Shown here: in pieces, positions 23,770 to 35,739 of the stretch
Layout of the letters: every line of letters starts with the position of its first letter
How positions within the stretch are numbered: the stretch's first letter is position 1
Assembly (NCBI GenBank): GCA_009760855.2
Contig: WPIO01000001.1
Location: 1,391,501 to 1,455,500, forward strand
Direction of reading: 5' to 3'
Length of the DNA: 64,000 nt
Origin: Cristatella mucedo
Lineage: Eukaryota > Bryozoa > Phylactolaemata > Cristatellidae
The notes under the pieces: model-generated
Told to the model about the DNA's origin: nothing
What the model saw: only the letters and a program-made list of their open reading frames with translations
The model's database searches: none
Position numbers and translations under genes: made by a program

Positions 23770-24309
23770 GTAAGAAAATTGAAGGCAAAGCGAAATAATC
23801 CTAGTTAAATTTCGGCAAGTTTATTGAATTTAAATTATGAAATCCGCGTTAATCTGAACAAATCATGATTCCCGAGTCTTCACGAATTCTGAGACCACAT
23901 TTTACGAGTAGACTTGGTACATCACTTGCTAAACCGTACACAAAACTAAATTTTAGTCCATCACCATTTGATTTTATTTACCAAATTTTTAATCGTTAGG
24001 TAAATTATTCGCCACCGATAATAAAGCAAATCAGAAGTCCAGAGGGATAGATAAGTATTGGTGAGGCACAAAAGTTCTAAATAATTTAGCTTTGCCAAAA
24101 CAATTTCGTCTGCACCATAGACCTTGAATGCATATTATCCACCCAAACTCATATACAAACTGCAGCTACGAACTTACCCGAAAGAAAGAGTTCATGTTTA
24201 CTAAATATGATTTTATTATGTACAAAAAGATAAAGAATTGATATTTATATAAAATATCACCTAGATTAATATCAATTTATCTCACACGAAGATTAGTTAA
24301 GCTACAACC
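23770..24309. other. Intron, nothing recognised
   Basis: No feature supported. Confidence 0.4.
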
Positions 24310-25863
24310 GCCCAGTCTCCCTTCTACCATTCCTATCAAAGACACTGGAACGGGTTGTGGCGGACCAGCTGAACTCATATATCGAAACCTCACACCTTGC
24401 TCGTAAGTTCCAGTCTGACTTTAGAGATAATCACTCCACAGAGTCAGCATTGCTTAGGGTATACAACGACCTAAATAGGAATGCAGACATGGGTAGAGTG
24501 TCTCTGCTTGTTTTGCTCGATCTTTCGGCAGCTTTTGATACCATCGATCAGAAAGTTTTTCTAGAGCGCCTCTCATCTCGCCTGGGCGTCACTTGCACTG
24601 CTTTGCAGTGGTTCAAGTCCTACCTCAGTGAGAGACTCCAGAGTATTGACGTGAATGGACAAAGATCATCTGAGGCACCTCTGAAATGCGGGGTAGCTCA
24701 GGGCTCCGAGCTAGGTCCTGTTCTTTTCACGGTTTATACTCTCCCTCTTGCTGATGTGATTGCCAAGCACAATCTAGGTTTTCACTTTTATGCAGATGAA
24801 ACTCAGTTGCACCTTTGCTTTGATCCCTCCCAGCCTTCGAGCACCTCAAATTCTCTCAACTCACTTGCTGCATGTATTGATGGCATCAGCACACGGATGG
24901 AAGCATATTTTATATCATAAACGATAATAAATCTAACTTACTAATTATGGGCGAACCCAGTGTGATTTTCAATTTAGAAAGGCTGCCGCTAAAAATTGGC
25001 TCTGCCAGCATACCTCCTGTTTAATCAACTCGAAATCTAGGTGTCATATTCCAAAGCGACCTCTCGTTAGACGACCACATCAGCTCCACAGTCAAGTCTG
25101 CCAATTTTCAGCTTCATAACGATGCTCAAATTGGGCTTGTTTAGATAAGGATACCACGTTCAAGTTGGTCTATGCATTCGTGACATCCCGTCTCGACTTC
25201 TGCAACTCACTGCTTACTGGCTTACCAGCATGTACGAGCAGGCGATTGCAGCTGGTGCAAAACTCGGCAGCTAGGCTTTTCTGTCGTGAGCATCGCAGTT
25301 GCCACATTACTCCACTTCTCGCTGACCTGCAATGGCTACCAGTCAAGTAACGGATACACTTCGAGGTTTTGTCGCTCACTTGTAGGTCCCTTCATTCTTT
25401 GGCGCCAGCCTCTCTCTTAGATATACTTTCTCATCAGGTCAAGCATCGTACCACCACCTTTACGGAATCCAACAGTCTACAATTATCTCGTAAGAACCTC
25501 AAATCCTGTGGAGACCGTGCAGTAAGTTCGTATGCTCCCAAAGCCTGGAACTCTCTCCCGACCTGCGTCAGAACATTGCCTGCCCTGACCACATTTAAAA
25601 GGAACTTAAAAACACACCTATTTAGGGCAGCATTTAGTGGATCCCTGTGATTCGTCCTTCGTGTGCTTATGCGTGCTGACACTGTGCATGCTTCCACTAA
25701 CCACATTTGCATGCTGACCCTGTGCATGTCACACCTTACCATGTTATTTATTTGTTTGTTTATCAAGCATGATTTTACTCACCATTCAATGGCATTTCCA
25801 CTTTGCAGCAAATTTAAAGCACCGAGAGAGAGATTCAGTTCTCTGAGGGCGCTTTATCGAGTG

Positions 25864-25895
<32 letters not shown>
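24310..25895 (+). mobile_element. LINE-A, plus strand, longest RT copy
   Basis: The best view of the LINE-A reverse transcriptase. The frame 24357-24920 has VLLDLSAAFDTID (motif A), GVAQGSELGPVLF (motif B) and FYADETQL (motif C, with E replacing the second catalytic D of YADD). The frame then breaks with stops near 24920 and 25020 and resumes at 25165-25650 with TSRLDFCNSLLTGL and KAWNSLPTCV. A 3' UTR, degenerate hairpin and (TTA)n end at 25895. No endonuclease domain: a 5'-truncated, dead copy of a CR1/L2-like non-LTR retrotransposon. Confidence 0.9.
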
Positions 25896-26439
25896 GTTCA
25901 AAAACTGGCCTTTTCCGGCCCTTTACGTTTAATGATAGTCTCAGCCAGTTTCAACAGATTCAAAAAGGAATAGAAATGCATAAACTCGATTATTCCGACC
26001 TAAGACATCAGCAAGTTATTCTCGTATGGCACTTCAAGTTGAGCACTGGCTAATGAGTAAATGGAGTATAATGGATCAATACCAAAGCCATTCATGGTCT
26101 CGAAAAGATACGAGGTTTTACAGGCAGCACAGCTAAACTAATACAGTCAGAAGTAATAGTATCTTAGCAATATATACCCTAACTGAAAAATAATTTGGAA
26201 TTGGTAAGTGGGAGCCAGTGAAAGACTGAAATTCAAAGCTAACGACAGAAAGTTGAAATATATATGCCACTAATTAGGGAGCTAAGGAAGCTCGTTATAG
26301 GTACTGAGCTAAGACAAGCACCACACTCACTAAGACCCAAATTCCTGAAATCATTTAAGAGTTTACTTATAAATAGAAGTACCATATTGTAAAGGCCGGC
26401 AATAATCTAACTAGTGAATTAGAGAAGCTAAGACAGGAT
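25896..26439. other. Intron, nothing recognised
   Basis: No feature supported. Confidence 0.4.
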
Positions 26440-26880
26440 AGTTATAATAATCTAATAAAAACAATACATTTGATCATGTGATATAGCCCTATGAGAACGT
26501 AATCTCTTTTTAGGCACTTAACATTTGCTGGACAGGAAGCACAATGGAATGATTAGGAATAGTAAGATCCATAAAGAACAAGAATACAAGTTATGCGGTG
26601 ACATGCCCAGGGTCAGCATTCAAGTATGGTTAGTGGCAGTAGGCACAGTGTCAGCACTCATTGGCACATAAAGGCTGAGTCACAGATACCCTCTAAATGC
26701 TTTAAAATATAAATGCGTTTTTAATTTCTTTTTAAATGCGAACAAGTCCGGAGATATTACGCCGTTTGGGAGTGACTTCCAGGCTTTGGTAGCAAACGAA
26801 CTAAAGGCTTGGTTTCCGAAGAACTTGAAGTCTGTACCAGGTGTATGTAGACAAAGTCATATATAGGTCAACTAATTTGG
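26440..26880 (-). mobile_element. LINE-A 3' part, minus strand, old
   Basis: Complement of the LINE-A 3' UTR and last coding segment: a GTCAGCATTCAAGT block, AGTGACTTCCAGGCTTTGG and TTTCCGAAGAACTTGA-like sequence. The hairpin is degraded (ATAGCCCTATGAGAACGTAA). Confidence 0.7.
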
Positions 26881-27539
26881 ATCTTGTATCTCGGTAAAAG
26901 TCCTCGAGATTTTCTGCCTTTTTGATCCCATATTAGTATGCAGCTGCTTACTCAGTAATGCAAATTTAAACAGATTCTCTCAATTGTTTGGCCTATTTTT
27001 TAGCAGCGTTTGAATACACAAAATCAGATTTAATGTGCCTATAATGAGAGTGAGTTCTTTGAGGTGACTATTAAAAATTTCTTATTATTATTTTGAATGA
27101 GGTTTACTTATCCAGTGAATCTCACCTGACTTTGGATTCACAGGCGAATTGCTAAAATGCTTTATGTTCCGACTCCGTTGGACACTCTAGAGCACTGACG
27201 TAAACTGGCAGCTACAATCAGAGAGATAATTAAAATACAAATCCCAAGGGAGCTGTGCATGCTAACTTTTTTCATATTTGAAATTCGCGATTCTAAAAAT
27301 ATATTTGCCTACTACTATGAACCATTTTTATCTTCTGTGAAAGGGACACAAGTGGCACTTTTATTAAAGTATATACATTTCAATATTAAAAATATTGTTA
27401 CTCACTTTCAACCTGTTTTCCTGCTTTCAACATTACATGAATATAAGCTTCCCTCAATATCAATAAAATAACCTCATTATATATTAGGCGAATCTAGCAT
27501 GATAAAAATGGGAGCTATTAATGCTCACAATTGACAACA
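26881..27539. other. Intron, nothing recognised
   Basis: AT-rich, without a recognised element. Confidence 0.4.
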
Positions 27540-27900
27540 ACATTTATCTCCGTCTGGAATTCCACAAAGCCACAATGACTATGTGGGTGTTGCACAGGAC
27601 ATTTTTTTTATAACCCACATGCAGCCTAAGCGGATTTTTATACACATTCGGTAGCCAAAGGACTTCATCTCACGCAACAAAGAGACTGCGGAAGTCATAG
27701 CAGACTCGCGAGAGCAGTTTAGGTAGTGAGTAGCATGGAAGTAGCAGCTTAGGACCGCTGAAAAGGATGAGCCGTAGTCAGCCACAGGAGGGTAGTTGTC
27801 GTTGTGTAGGAATCGTGGAAGCGAGTTCCACAGTCTTGGACCTGTGGAGCTATAGATTCTCCGCCAACGGTCTTTAAGCAAAGGAAAGCTTATTCTTTAT
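27540..27900 (-). mobile_element. LINE-B 3' end, minus strand
   Basis: The minus frame at 27579-27881 contains WRRIYSSTGPRLWNSLPRFL, the typical C-terminus of jockey/CR1-type ORF2 proteins, followed by the LINE-B 3' UTR (complement of ACTATGTGGGTGTTGCACAG). 5' truncated. Confidence 0.75.
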
Positions 27901-27934
27901 TGCATATCGCTATAGCAAGAATTGCTTTTTTAAA

Positions 27935-28164
27935 GGGAATTTCCTCTAGCCGATGATGAAAGCTCCACAGTCGAGTCTGTCAATTTCAATCGAAGTAACG
28001 TTACGAAAAATTGACACATCCATCCTGGGAAACTTCATCAAAGTTTTACAAGAATTTGAAAGCTGTAGCATCTATCGATCTAGTCGACCTCATGCTCGTC
28101 TATCCACCTAGGCGATTGCGGAACAAAACTCGGCAGCTTTAATTTCCTGTCACAGTGAGTCGTG
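27935..28164 (+). mobile_element. LINE-A fragment, plus strand, interrupted by SINE-B
   Basis: AGCTCCACAGTCGAGTCTGT and AAAACTCGGCAGCTTTAATT match the RT C-terminal region of the copy at 21030-21230. The element appears to continue, very degraded, after the SINE (about 28470-28730). Confidence 0.6.
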
Positions 28165-28330
28165 ACAAAGGCTAGGTAACCCGGATGCTTTTCATGACCT
28201 CTCTCCCGAGGTTGTGGTTTGGTTTCCTGAGGAGGCATAGCCATTATTACGGCTGCAATCGGCGGTGATAGCCTTTTAGACTCTGTTGTCGGTACGATCA
28301 GCTCTGTGCCAGTTGACTCGCTTCGCCGAG
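28155..28330 (+). mobile_element. SINE-B, plus strand, nested in a LINE-A copy
   Basis: Head TAGGTAACCCGGATGCTTTT then CATGACCTCTCTCCCGAGGT and a decayed B-box. The body with GGCTGCAATCGGCGGTGATA matches the hairpin zone of other SINE-B copies. Nested insertion makes it younger than the surrounding LINE-A. Confidence 0.6.
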
Positions 28331-29202
28331 TCATAGTAGTTCCATCGCGGAAGACAAAGCTGAACGGGCTTAATGAATGTGAGCCATCTTACTACGTGAC
28401 TGAAATGTTCCATCACCCGACTTTTTTGCTGTAATTATCATAGGAGAGATAAAAAAGACGCTTCTAGATTACCGAGTATTCCGTCATGAGAGTACCAGTA
28501 GCCATACATCGCTTCGTTACGCTCACTACCACTTGCATTTAATCAAGCAAGCTATTGATCGAACGCCGGCCTAGTTAGTACCGACGTTTTATGCTGCCCG
28601 CTTCTAAGGATGGAAGTAGAGAAGCTCCCTATGTCTATTCAGGACGCAGGCTTAGAAACGTGGCATATTTGAAGCCTTTAAATAGAGATTCAGTTCTCTT
28701 TGGCCTTAAAAAATATATGTTTGATTTTTCATATGTTTAAGCTGATGTAACTCACGTCAGGTTCCTTTACCTTCTTTTTTAAATGTGGGAGTGTATCTAA
28801 TTTGCATAGCGCCCCAATAACGTAATCTTTTTTCAGGCGTTTCACATATGTCTTGGGGTTAGACCCCATGACCTTGGTCTTAGAGGTACTCCTCAAACAC
28901 ATCTCTCCTCCTGCTTTTGGATTGTCTGACTCAAATTGTATAGGTAAGCTTCGAACCAACCTAATACCTAGTGTCAACGCTTTCCAGACAGGATAATAAT
29001 CTATAATAATCTAAGGACAGCACGAGCTACTCAGTGCGTTTGCTGGATTCGCATAAATTATCATTTGATTTGCTATAATTCCTGACGCTTGAGATCTCAT
29101 CGCCCATCATATTCGTGACATGGATACTCTGAATTTTAAGACCTATTTTCTATTAATTTTTTCACTGTCCATTTTGCAAGTAATGTTGTGTTATTACTAT
29201 GT
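28331..29202. other. Intron with probable degraded LINE-A remainder
   Basis: About 28500-28560 and 28680-28710 (AGAGATTCAGTTCTCTTTGG) look like decayed LINE-A RT and hairpin sequence. Nothing else recognised. Confidence 0.35.
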
Positions 29203-29415
29203 TGAGCCGCGATAGCACACTGGGTAATACGGTTGCTTTTCATGACCTCGGTCCCGAAGTCTTGAGTTCAAATTATGCAGTGGGCGATCCATTATTGCTA
29301 CTGCAAGCGGTGTTTAGCAGTAGTTTAGTTTAGTAGTTTAGTTTAGTAGTTTAGTTTTATTTTAGCAGTAGAGGCTCTTCTGTTGCTACGCAAAAGAGGC
29401 TTTCCAGTCAGCTTG
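29203..29415 (+). mobile_element. SINE-B, plus strand, with internal 15-mer expansion
   Basis: tRNA-like head (GAGCCGCGATAGCACACTGG, then B-box-like GAGTTCAAAT), body GGGCGATCCATTATTGCTAC, then a tandem of a roughly 15-bp unit (TAGTAGTTTAGTTTA, about three copies, 29317-29375) where other copies have only the hairpin, then the usual end GAGGCTCTTCTGTTGCTACG. Confidence 0.75.
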
Positions 29416-30060
29416 TATTTTTACAACAAATTAGAAATATCCAAAATACCCAGTAAGGGCTATTTCCCCGGTAAGTTCTATACAAATGTGTCGGCAGTAT
29501 TGTAGTTTCAGAGGCAGTTACAACATTAAGGTTGGAAGGATCGTCATCGCTGTTATCTAACACTTTCGCCAATATCATTTGGAAAGTAATGCAATCGTTA
29601 TCCACATCCGAATTTCGTGGCAACTATTGTATTGTCTCTGATTGAATAACTTTTCCTGGTCCTAGTTATTATAGCTACAATGTATCCTGTTAATTACACA
29701 CTAAAGCCATACCATCTTGGTGAAGTGGAGGATGCTAAATTAAACCATAAACTAAAGAGTATTTTCGACTAGATATATGACCAAACGTCTCCATCTGCTA
29801 ATTTTAATTAGGTAGGAAAGCTTAACAATCATTTAACACTGAAGCTCAAAGGCCAAATTGTACCCGAACGTCTTACACAAAGTATGCTGGGAAGTTTACG
29901 TCGACGGGTTTCAACAACACCAGAACCAAACATGTGCATGCATTTTTTAGTCGCTAATTAGGTATGATAAAACTTGCTAGTGCTGATGATTATGATTTTT
30001 TTAAAACATCTGCAGTTTAAAAAACCTTCAAATTACAACTTTAAATTACACGTCAAATTA
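29416..30060. other. Intron, nothing recognised
   Basis: No feature supported. Confidence 0.4.
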
Positions 30061-31025
30061 GGTTATGTTCAACGATTGCCATAGACTTCATCTCACGCAA
30101 AAAAATGGTAAAGTGGGAAGCATAGCAGAGTCAGGAAGGCAGTTTATGTAGTGAGTAGCATGGAAGTAGCACACACAGACCGCAGGAAATTGTGTTCAAA
30201 AGTCGGCAGCTTGAGGGTAGTTTTCGTTGCGTAAGAATCATGGAAGTAATTTCCAGTGTCTAGAACTTGCGGAGCTAAAGCTTCTGTAACCAACAGTCGT
30301 TAAGCCGATGAATGGAACACAGCTAATACATTGTCCATACAGAACCTGGGGGCACGAGGAGGCTGGAACTGGTGCAGCAGTTCAGTAAGGTTTGGAAGAC
30401 CCAAGCACGTGACGGGCCCTCTGGATCAGCTTAAGAACTTCGATCTGTATCCGTTGATCAACCAGCAGACATCCTAGCTCTTTTAGTAAATGACACACAT
30501 TGTCAAACTCTGAGATTCGCACACTAGACTTGCAGCCATATTCATTGCCAGCTGAGGTGACATAACAGCATTTTGGTAGCCCAGCCGAAATGGAATTACA
30601 ATGATCTAGTCAAAACCGAACTAAGGAGGTAGTTGCGATTTCTGCACGCCACCGTTAAAGGCGTCTCCGAATCTAGGATACGGATCGGACGTGATGAATA
30701 GCTTAAGAACCAGTCTTTTAAATGGAGCATTAAAAACTTCGCCAGTTGTTGAAGACGACACCCAAATTCCAGACATATAGTAATGGTCTCTCAACCACAT
30801 AACCTCTCAGAACAGCAAAGCCTTCTAATCCAGCCCACGCTTAGGGTGTCCTACGAGCAGCACTTTAGTTTTATCGTCGTTTAGTTTAAGAAATTTTCTG
30901 ACATCCAGGACCCAATGTCGGCCAAACAAGCATCCAGGATATCAGTTACTGCAGCAGATCCCGACGGTTTGAATGACCAATACAGCTGCGTATCATGAGC
31001 ATACAAGTGATTTCCTATTACAAGG
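30061..31025 (-). mobile_element. LINE-B, minus strand
   Basis: Shares the minus-strand block order with 43830-44790: GACTTCATCTCACGCAA, the GAAGTAGCACACACAGACCG region, AATTACAATGATCTAGTCAA, GTCCTACGAGCAGCACTTTA (complement of the LLVG-P region of RT), ATCCAGGACCCAATGTCGGC. It ends abruptly at about 31025 against LINE-A sequence. Confidence 0.75.
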
Positions 31026-31950
31026 GCCTTAATAACTTTTTCCAGCTAATGGGATGTCGTGACGCCAGTTCGAAGTGGACTCCATGCTTTGGAAGTGTAC
31101 GAACTAAACGCACCGCCATAACGGATTAAAGATACCTAGCAGCAGTCGCTGAACGATTAGATTCGTAAGAGCCGGCGGTGTGAGTCTTTGCCTGATTGGG
31201 TGTAGATTACTTAGGTAGGCAGGAGTAAATAGCAAACAAACGAAGATATGATGTAACCATAACGATGAGGTATTGCTTGATTGAGAGCTACTGTATGTCA
31301 GCCAGAAATAGCGTAATAAGGCAAATGGGATGCTGAGGGCAGAAAAGCATGGCTGAAAAGTTGTGCCCCAACTGTAAGCACTTGATTGCACAGGTGAGTC
31401 GACTAGCAAGCGGATAGTTACAGAGGTCCAGACCAGCTTTCAAAAATGTATAGACCGATTGCGATCTAATATCCCTTTCTTAGTAAATCCGATTCTTAGC
31501 AACGATAGGCAAATGAAAGTAGGCAGACTTGACTGTACAGCTAGCATATTTGTTCAATTAAAGGTCACTTTAGAATAGGACATCTAGATTTGGTGCATAT
31601 TAAACGGTAATCACACCAGAGCAGCCAATGTTTAGCATCATGGTGATCAATTTCTGAATCATACTTAATTTGCTCCTACCCAGTAAGTTTGCTTAATCTT
31701 CATTCAAATCAAGAATGTTTGCTATCATTCATGTGAGGACAACATCGCTACACGCAGCAAGTTAGGTGGGAGAATTCGATGTGCTTGAGGGCTTTGACTT
31801 TTCAAAATAAAGGTAAACTGAGTGTAATGTGCGTAGTATTGAAGACGTTGGTTTCGCCTGCAATCACATTGGCAGGAGTGAAAATGTAAACAGGGGGAAG
31901 AACTAGACAAGGCACGGAGGCCTTTAGTACAACGCACTTTAGTAATTCCT
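31026..31950 (-). mobile_element. LINE-A, minus strand, lacking its 3' end
   Basis: Starts inside the RT C-terminus (GGGATGTCGTGACGCCAGTT, the complement of the AWNSLP region) rather than at the hairpin, and continues to the PLADVIA-like region near 31860. Directly abutted by LINE-B on the left, so its 3' end was deleted or removed at the junction. Confidence 0.7.
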
Positions 31951-32239
31951 CGGATAATATTCTGCCTTTCACTTCAATACTGTGGAGTTTCCTACTAAGA
32001 TATGACCTAAACCATTTTAACCCATTACCTATGATACCCTAAATAGTGGTGAAGATACAATGATGCATAATCATCAGTGGCTAAGGTTCGTTTTGAATGT
32101 CATCAAGCATTGGTAATAACAAACCATTGTTTCTAAGGACAATAGATATGTTTGCTGAAAGTAATTTAATAATTTGTGGGTACTCTTGTTAGCACAAAGG
32201 AAAAACTAAATGTATATTTAATTTGTGTAGCACCTTAAG
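31951..32239. other. Intron, nothing recognised
   Basis: Nothing recognised beyond possible LINE decay. Confidence 0.35.
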
Positions 32240-32415
32240 ATAACCTAATTGCATGCTGACCCTGTGCATGTCCCCCTAATCATGTTTTCTTTTTGTGTAT
32301 CGAGCATTTCACCATTAACCATTCAATCGTGTTTCCTTTGAAGTAAATGTGAAGCGCCCACAGAGAGGAAGAGTTCTCCCAAGGCACTTTATCAAGAGTG
32401 TTAATATTATAATTT
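32240..32415 (+). mobile_element. LINE-A 3' end, plus strand, short
   Basis: GCATGCTGACCCTGTGCATG, then AAGTAAATGTGAAGCGCC and a degenerate hairpin (AAGGCACTTTATCAAG). Only the last 170 bp of the element. Confidence 0.75.
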
Positions 32416-32957
32416 ATTATATCAATCTTTATTTATGGACTTTACAGAAGCCGACGTGAGTGGCACCCAGCAACTTGGTCATCAAAGCTAATCACTTCGA
32501 CCTTAGTTCTAAATAGTGACCAAGTGAATAACGGGCCAATTAATAGCTCGTAGTAGTTGCCCAGGATTACAATTAGCACTAATGCTGGCTTGTAAATAGT
32601 CATTTTCATCACCTATGAAAAGAAAAAATATGTTTAAAGCTTTGAATTACTGGGGTACTTCTACGAAAATTAACAAGTATAGAAATGTATTGACAGCACC
32701 ACCGCCGATAACGTTTATTATTTCTATTATTTCAAAATCACAGTGAAATTAAGGTAGAAGTAGTTCAACATTATTGACTGATGCTGGTTGACCTTGGCCT
32801 GAAGAATAGTGCTGGAAACCGAATAAATTTTTATAATTTTAGACATAAATTGCTAGCATTGAAGGTGACATCTTTAGAGGTTTGTAGGTTCTATTGCAGA
32901 GACTCTTTAATTACCCTGTGTTACGTGATGCCCCACGATTTATGTATTTTAATGCAG
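32416..32957. other. Intron, nothing recognised
   Basis: AT-rich, ending in acceptor TTTTAATGCAG. Another acceptor at 32899 (CTATTGCAG) is phase 0 and is not used in this model. Confidence 0.5.
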
Positions 32958-33251
32958 ACTGCCCCGCTCATAATCCCGACATCGTGATGAATTATTGGTA
33001 CAAAGCTGGTTCAAAAGGATCAATCAAGTGTCGTGATGATCCCGCTAATGGCTTCAATGTATCTCTGGGCTTCAATTTCACGAGGGATGACGTCAAGCCT
33101 CTCTCTACACTCACGTCCACTTCTGAAGGAATTACCATGATTGAAGCAAACTTTATACCAATCCGATTATGGAATGGCCTCAGAGTAATCTGCACAAGCA
33201 GCATGAAATGGTGCCCTACCCGATCTTCAAATATCAAATTAGATATATATT
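32958..33251 (+). CDS. Exon: Ig-like domain 5
   Basis: A 98-codon exon, phase 1 at both ends (acceptor AATGCAG, donor GTGAGT). It begins CPAHNPD; GSIKCRDD is the B strand with its cysteine; GLRVICTSS supplies the F-strand cysteine; SSNIKLDIY is the G strand. Sequons NVS and NFT are present. An extra pair, CP at the start and KWC after the F strand, could form a second disulfide. No core Trp in the usual C-strand position, so this is a divergent Ig-like domain. Confidence 0.72.
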
Positions 33252-34028
33252 GTGAGTATTATAGATGCATGCACGCATTTCTAACATCACTACTCAAAAA
33301 CATCGATAATATAAAGCTCACCTTTTTTCCTTAAGCTAGGTTGGTCCTGTTTACCCATTGAAAATGCTTTGACCACGAACATTTTTAAACTTTTTGAAAC
33401 TTTTTGCCTCTAAAATATTTTGTATAGGATTAAAACTTTAATCAATAGAACTTCTTTTACAGTAATTAAAAGAAAACACCTACTAACAAAATCACTGACG
33501 TAACGTAAAATCCACAGTCATTAAATTTAAGTTCAAGAATATCGATAAAGCAGGATTCATATATTTTGCGACTGCATTTATAATAAAAGGACTAGGCAAA
33601 GCCGTAAAATGACAAAAATACAAGCCTTGGAGGTATGCTGTTTTTCTCGGGATTAGAATGCCCTTTAGGTTAAGTTAGGATCGAGGAAACCTAAAACTGC
33701 AGAAGAAATGTGAAGTATCCATGATAGGCAGACGCTGGTCAGCCGGGTCCCATAAAATTAGGTAACTCGATGAATTCATTACCTATGATGAGGCAATGAT
33801 ATGATGTGAACCTGATATAACAGCTCTCTTGGAGAAAATATCTCATTGATAGTCACAAAGTGACGGTTTCTGCCTTCGTTAACACGCAAAAGGCAATTTT
33901 GTGCGAAAGTAGTTTGAATTTTTGCTTCACAACCTTTGTCTATTTTGGGTAGATGAATTCAGTCTTGCACTGTGCTCTGCCTACCGTAATCCTATCTAAT
34001 CCTATGTGAACGTCCTTTCCATGCCCAG
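33252..34028. other. Intron, nothing recognised
   Basis: No feature supported; ends in acceptor TCCATGCCCAG. Confidence 0.5.
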
Positions 34029-34383
34029 TGATAGAGACCACGGATGGGTACTGTCGTCTTATTGAGCCTGTCACAAAAGTCGATGACATCAAGATACAAA
34101 TGCAGCTGGAGGAATTCGTCGGTTATCTATTGATGCGCATGAGACCACATCTTAGCACATACCACGATAAAAACGCTTTCCTGAAAGGCCATGAACGGAA
34201 GACATCAATTACGGTACCGAATTGGGTGCAGCCTCGTGCTCTGAACTCAGTAGATAACAGCTTAATAAAACAACATCGTGAAAATACGCGTCGCTATGCT
34301 CTGGGATATAGAACTGTCTCTATAAAAATTATTACTACTTGCCGGGGAAATTCCAGTTCTCAAGCCGATCAGATACGGAAGAT
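34029..34383 (+). CDS. Exon: FN3-like extracellular domain 6
   Basis: About 118 codons, acceptor phase 1. The protein (IETTDGYCRLIEP... RRYALGYRTVSIKII... CRGNSSSQ) ends like the F-G hairpin of a fibronectin-III fold and aligns by eye with the end of the 19808 exon. Sequon NSS. No phase 1 donor exists at the end; the best site is GTAAAT at 34384, phase 2. Phase 2 joins in frame to the CGACAG acceptor before 42025 in the next exon. A phase 1 donor at 34278 (GTGAAA) would remove the last strands and is less likely. Confidence 0.6.
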
Positions 34384-34549
34384 GTAAATAACTGTATGCA
34401 TCCCCAGCTTTAACTCAGAAAATCACAAAGACTAAGTGGGCGCAAAGCGGCATGGTTTCTAATTGACTTTAAGCCGCCTATACAGCAAATATATACCCCC
34501 AAAACATAATCCCTAATAAGTAGGCCATGCACCTTGAAAACTAAGCTTT
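34384..34549. other. Intron, nothing recognised
   Basis: No feature supported. Confidence 0.4.
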
Positions 34550-34965
34550 CAACCCATAAGTTAAGAGAAGCTTTAGAAAACCCGTACCGTGGACTGTAGA
34601 CCATAAACCATGAGCTGGGGACACAAAACCAACATCCCTAAGCCGTAATGCCTAAACTTTAATCTCTAACCAGAAAGCAGTAAATCCTATAACCAAATCC
34701 ATAAACTGGAAACCGCAAACCATAAACGCTACAGCCTTAACTACTAAAAACATGACGTAAAATCTATGGCATATAACTTATTACATGCAACATATAACAT
34801 GCAACCCTGATCAGCAAATCATGAATATTGAAACATAACCCTTACCTGGAACCGAGAATTCCCAATCAGAAATAACTATTACAAGCCACTAATCAAACCC
34901 TGAATCCAAATGCTAAATTTTTAGATTACTAACCCTGAAGTTGAATTATTATACCTTGCCCAATC
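34550..34965. repeat. Degenerate CCTAAA/CCATAAAC repeat zone
   Basis: About 400 bases dominated by loosely repeated CCATAAACC, CCCTAA, CCTAAAC and AACC words on the plus strand. No fixed period is visible. It resembles a decayed simple or interstitial telomere-like array, but this is uncertain. Confidence 0.45.
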
Positions 34966-35009
34966 TTCATATACTATCATCTGACTGTTCAAATATCTTC
35001 ATGTCAGTA
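34966..35009. other. Short intron spacer
   Basis: Nothing seen. Confidence 0.3.
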
Positions 35010-35130
35010 GTATCTCCGTCTGTAACTCTACAAAGTCATAACGACCATGTGGGTGTTACGCAGGAGAGTTTTGTATAGCGCAATCACAGCCTAAGCGGCT
35101 TTCGGTACGCATTTTGTAGCCAACAGAGTG
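35010..35130 (-). mobile_element. LINE-B 3' terminus, minus strand
   Basis: CTCCGTCTGTAACTCTACAA, then GACCATGTGGGTGTTACGCA and CAGCCTAAGCGGC: the last 110 bp of LINE-B. A solo 3' end. Confidence 0.7.
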
Positions 35131-35739
35131 AAACATACTACATTACCTTTAGTTTTCAAAATGGTTGAGTGTGATTATTGACCTTCAAATACCTCCTTCG
35201 ACTCATTGATAGGAAGCTTAAAAAGATTTGGTCACCTTCTTTCACTCGATAACTGAAGTCCTGCTACTCAATAACCGAAGTTCTATAACTGAATTATTGA
35301 ACTCCGGTAGACAGAGAATAGATATATTAGACGTCATAAAATTCCCTTGCTAATACTGGGAAGTATTACTCCCTAGATGTTAACGGCTTAGCTAAAAGTT
35401 CGTAAGCTTTTGTCATTGACAAATATCTACGCATTCTTGCCTTCATACAACCACCTCTAGCTTTAGAAACTTCTAAATCAAAACCAATAACCTGTCCTGG
35501 TTGGTTTTTCTGGATTTCTGCATGCAACTTGGATACAATAATAAGGTCGAGAAAATAGAGCTCTCCTATAGACCGTACAGATTTGGAGGTCCTTGCAAAC
35601 TATAGCCCATATTTTATTCTTATCTTTTTCCGAATAATCTTGAAAAATTCTGGTTTAGGAGCTAATTTCACGCCTGAATGTGAGAAACGGAAGTCAATAG
35701 GGGTTCAAGCAGCAGCTTACCAGTAAAACTGCTCCCTAC
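35131..35739. other. Intron, nothing recognised
   Basis: No feature supported. Confidence 0.35.

Noticed and set aside
32781-32957. Plus frame upstream of the Ig exon at 32958, with an acceptor at 32899
   Set aside because: Phase 0 there would break the frame with the previous exon; the phase 1 acceptor at 32957 fits better and starts at the domain edge.
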